DNA of 64,000 bases from Maricaulis sp017643475. GTDB lineage: Bacteria > Pseudomonadota > Alphaproteobacteria > Caulobacterales > Maricaulaceae. Of this stretch, positions 60,527 through 64,000 are shown piece by piece (the first letter of the stretch is position 1; the number at the start of each line of letters is the position of its first letter). The position numbers and the translations under genes were made by a program. The stretch covers positions 1,736,001 to 1,800,000 of the forward strand of contig NZ_CP138920.1 in the NCBI RefSeq assembly GCF_047123815.1, read 5' to 3'. A model generated the notes under the pieces. It saw nothing but the letters and a program-made list of their open reading frames with translations. It was not told the origin of the DNA and did not search any database.

Positions 60527-63500
60527 CGCCCACGGCGTCCTCGCCCAGTCTATCGGCGGCGGTGGCGGTAATGGCGGATTCGCATTTGCCATCTCTGGAT
60601 CTGCGGGCTCGAATGCGGGTGCACTTGGTGTCGCGCTGGGCGGCAATGCTGGCACGGGTAATGATTCCGACACGGTCCAGGTGGACAATACCCAGACCAT
60701 CACCACGCAGGGTCTTAATGCTTCCGGCATCGTAGCCCAGTCTGTTGGTGGCGGCGGCGGTAATGGTGGATTTGCCGTGTCCGGTGCAATCGCTGTCGGT
60801 TCCACCGCGAACACGGCCTCCGTTGCCCTGGGCGGCAATGGCGGCACGGGCGGTGATGCACAGGCGGTCACGGTCAATAATTCCGGCGATATCGGCACGC
60901 TGCTTGATGGCGGTCGTGGTATCCTTGCGCAGTCCGTTGGTGGCGGCGGCGGTACGGGTGGTTTCTCGATTACCGGATCCGTTGCGCTTGCGGGCAGCAA
61001 TAGCCCGCTTGCGGCCAGCGTGGGCGTTGGCGGCACCGGCGGTACAGGCGGAATCGCGCGTGATGTCTCCGTCACCAATGACGGTCTGATTGTCACTTCG
61101 GGTGGCCAGGCTCAGGGTATCTTGGCGCAGTCCATCGGTGGTGGCGGCGGTACCGGCGGCTGGACGGGTTCGCTCGCCTTTGCTGTCGGCAATTCGACAT
61201 ATACGGCCTCCGTTGGCGTCGGCGGCGATGGTGGCAGCGGCGGCAATGCCGGCGCGGTCTCGGTCAACAATAACGGCATCATCTCCACGACAGGCAATGA
61301 CAGTTCCGGCATTACGGCCCAGTCGGTCGGCGGCGGTGGCGGTACGGGCGGGTTTGCCCTGTCCGGGACCGGTGCAGGCGCCAGCCAGGCGGCCAATTCT
61401 GCCAATGTCACAGTCGGTGGCCAGGGTGGAGCGGCTGGAGATGCGTCCGATGTGACCATCTCCGGTGCGGCTGCGGTCATGACCCAGGGCGACCGCTCCC
61501 ACGGTATTCATGGCCAGTCCACTGGTGGTGGCGGCGGTAATGGCGGCTGGACGGGTAATCTGTCCGGAGCCTTCTCCGGCTCCAATGCGCGCACGATCAA
61601 TGTTGGTATCGGTGGCGATGGTGCAGGCGGCGGTGATGCCGGCAATGTCACAATCAGCCAGTCCGACACGGTCTCCACGAATGGCGCGGGCGCTCACGGC
61701 GTCTTTTCCCAGTCGATCGGCGGCGGTGGCGGTGATGGCGGTTTCTCGATCGCGGGTACGCTGACGGGCGGTTCCAACTCCACCACGCTGGGCGTGACAC
61801 TTGGCGGATCCGGTGGTGCAGCCGGCAGCGCGGGCACGGCATCCGTTACCAGTACGGGGGATGCCGTCGTCACGGTGGGGCACGCTTCGCACGGCCTGTT
61901 CGCACAATCTATCGGCGGCGGTGGTGGTAATGGCGGTTTCGCCGGTACCTTCTCCGGTGCACTGACCTCGTCGAACACCGTGTCGCTGGGCGTATCGCTG
62001 GGCGGTGCCGGTGCCGGCGGTGGTGCCGGTAATACTGCGACCGTCAACTCGACCTCCGATATCGGCACCAGCGGTAATGCCTCCCACGGCATCATGGCGC
62101 AGTCGGTTGGCGGCGGCGGCGGCAATGGCGGCGCGACCTATACGGCGTCCTTCTCCGCAGCGAACTCCAAAAGTCTCAATATATCCCTCGGTGGTACGGG
62201 CGGAATCGCCGGCGCCGGCGGTGCTGTCAACGTCACCCAAGACGGTGTCATCCTGACATCAGGTGCCGCTTCCTACGGTATTTTCGCGCAGTCTGTTGGC
62301 GGCGGTGGTGGCCAGGGCGGTTATGCGGGCAATCTCTCGCTGACCGGTTCCAATTCCACATCGGTCGACCTGTCGCTTGGCGGTGACGCCGGCGATGGCA
62401 GTACTGGCGGAAATGTCTCGGTTGACCTGTCCGGCGTGGTCCAGACCAGCGGCGAGGCCTCGCACGGCGTCTTCGCGCAGTCTGTCGGCGGCGGTGGCGG
62501 CCAGGGCGGCATGGTCGGTGTGGATGAAGACACGTTTGGCGCTTTCCTGACCGGTTCGACATCAGGCAGCGTGGGTACCAATTCCAACAGTATCAACGTC
62601 TCTGTGGGTGGTGCCGGTGGTGCTGGTAATTCCGGTGGTTCGGTGACGGTCAACTCGGCTGCGACTATCCTGACCATGGGAGACCAGGCGGTCGGCGTAT
62701 ACGCCCAGTCCATTGGTGGCGGTGGCGGTGATGGCGGGGTCGGCTTTGCCACGTCCGGGTCGTTCGGCAAGGGCAATAACGGCGATTACGCCATCGGAAT
62801 TGGTGGTTCAGGCGGTACCGGTAGTGTCGGTGGCTCGGTTGATGTGACCAATACCGGTACCGTTGTAACACTCGGTGGTGCCGCTCACGGTGTCTTCGCC
62901 CAGTCGGTCGGCGGCGGCGGTGGTCGCGGTGGCGATGCCGGCGGCTTTGTCACGTCCTACAATTCCACAGACAATGCGGGCACACGTGATACCCAGGTCT
63001 CAGTGTCCATGGGTGGCTCTGGCGGCACCGGTGGTGATGGTGGTTCAGTGACCGTCGACAACCAGGGTGCAATCGGTGTCAGCGGCGAGATGTCTAACGG
63101 AATCTTCGCCCAGTCCGTCGGTGGCGGTGGTGGTGAAGGCGGTCTGGTGTCCCAGTCCGGCGAGCTTGTAAAAACCTGGCTTGGCTTCATCTCAAACGAT
63201 GAAAACCGCGCGGCCTCGATCAATATCGGTGGTTCAGGTGGAGCTGCGGGTGACGGCGGTGATGTTGTTGTCACCAACAGCGGCGTCATCCTCGCGGACA
63301 ATGCGCGCAGCGGCTATGGCATCTTTGCCCAGTCCGTTGGCGGCGGTGGCGGTGTCGGCGGGTCCGGCCTCGCTGGCAATGTCGCCGTTGGTGGTGCTGG
63401 CGGTGCGGCCGGTGATGGCGGCAATGTCACCATCGACAATAGCGGCATGGTCATGACGACCGGCTCCAACGCCTATGGCATTTTCGCCCAGTCCATCGGT

Positions 63501-64000
63501 GGCGGTGGCGGCGTTGGAGGCGCGACCGATTATGACGACAGCAATGACAGCCGGACGGCTCTCGGCGCGACGATCCAGACGGCTGCCGATCTGACCGAGT
63601 TCTACCAGCTGCTCGACAGCTTCAATAATTCGTCTCTGACGCTGAATATCGGCGGTCGGGGTGGTGCAGCCGGTGATGGTGGTGACATCAACATCACCAA
63701 TTCCGGCTCGATCCACACAACGGGTGATGGAGCGCATGGCATCATGGCCCAGTCGATCGGTGGCGGCGGCGGTGTTGGCGGTGCCGGCTCCGTAGGTGCC
63801 TGGGGCGATGTGACGATCTCAGGTATTGGCGGCTCGGCCGGCGATGGCGGTGACATCAACATCACCCATGTCGGCGATATCACTACGGAAGGCTTTGGTG
63901 CCTATGGTATCTTTGCTCAGTCTATCGGTGGTGGCGGTGGTGCCGCCGGAGACTATTCCTTCGGCTTTGGAACCTACACGACCAATGTCGGGCTGAACCC
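60381..64000 (+). CDS. Giant adhesin, continuation in the +1 frame (runs off the window)
   Basis: From 60381 the same repeats resume (NGGWAGAVSVTDGSRAYTA, then HGVLAQSIGGGGGNGGF) and I find no break in the frame at several points checked up to 63911. About 1,206 codons are visible and the frame is still open at base 64000. No separate start codon with a ribosome site opens this part, so it is the second part of the same gene and not a new one. The C-terminal barrel or anchor, if any, lies outside. Whether this is a true frameshift, a phase-variable site or a sequencing error is not known. Confidence 0.75.

Noticed and set aside
60417..62240. Long minus-strand frame (607 codons) in the second part of the adhesin
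   Set aside because: Same reason: a shadow of the repeat DNA. Its Ala/Asp/Thr-rich repeats mirror the plus-strand repeats.
55200..64000. The adhesin repeats as a CRISPR array
   Set aside because: The repeats are coding, 150-200 nt apart, imperfect and Gly-rich; no short identical repeats with unique spacers and no cas genes.

Overview
The window looks like chromosomal DNA of a stalked or prosthecate alphaproteobacterium of the Caulobacterales/Hyphomonadales type, most likely Maricaulis or a close relative. The evidence is high GC content, an alphaproteobacterial LexA box (GAAC-N7-GAAC) in front of an mmcB homologue, a CtrA-like TTAA-N7-TTAAC site, the paired beta-helix and diheme-cytochrome genes first described in hyphomonads, and an rpsP-rimM-trmD-rplS ribosomal cluster next to ffh. 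The genus is inferred; no rRNA gene is present.

Bases 1-20 kb hold mostly housekeeping and small envelope genes: the end of an intracellular PHB depolymerase, a secreted acidic protein, PBP1A, a CPA-type antiporter, a YeiH-type membrane protein, cspA, asd, rarD, an epoxide-hydrolase-like enzyme, a class-C beta-lactamase-like hydrolase, pdxY, a CitE-like lyase and arsC. Bases 18-24.4 kb hold two small regulons: a GbsR/MarR regulator with two matching 22-bp palindromes and a DUF4166-epimerase-DUF4166 operon, then oxyR diverging from ahpC-ahpD. Bases 25-32.5 kb hold a dicarboxylate/glutamate symporter, small membrane proteins, ffh and the rpsP-rimM-trmD-rplS cluster, which is interrupted by an antisense GIY-YIG gene bracketed by REP-like hairpins. 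Bases 32.5-41.6 kb hold a sirtuin, a zincin, the SOS-type mmcB, a DJ-1/GlxA pair, a TetR regulator, the diheme cytochrome/beta-helix pair and a LuxR regulator.

From 41.8 kb to 54.1 kb lies a Wzx/Wzy-type exopolysaccharide locus in two divergent halves. The minus half encodes an accessory protein, two polymerase/ligase-like membrane proteins, a short Wza-like export protein, a flippase and a WecG-family transferase. The plus half encodes a Pro-Glu linker protein, an outer-membrane beta-barrel, a Wzc-like tyrosine autokinase and a WbaP-like initiating transferase. Two nearly identical palindromes (TTAACCCAWTTGGGTGA) lie upstream of the two halves, so common control is possible. A holdfast-like polysaccharide is one reading.

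From about 54.3 kb to the window end runs one giant Gly-rich repeat adhesin (more than 3,200 codons visible, about 45 repeats of 50-66 residues). Its reading frame is affected twice: a (CG)8 tract separates a good GTG start from the signal peptide, and a single extra A at 60377-60379 shifts the frame in mid-gene. These two sites, the shared palindromes and the GbsR operator pair are the most interesting observations. Small remnants of a response regulator, a histidine kinase and a STAS-like protein show local gene decay.
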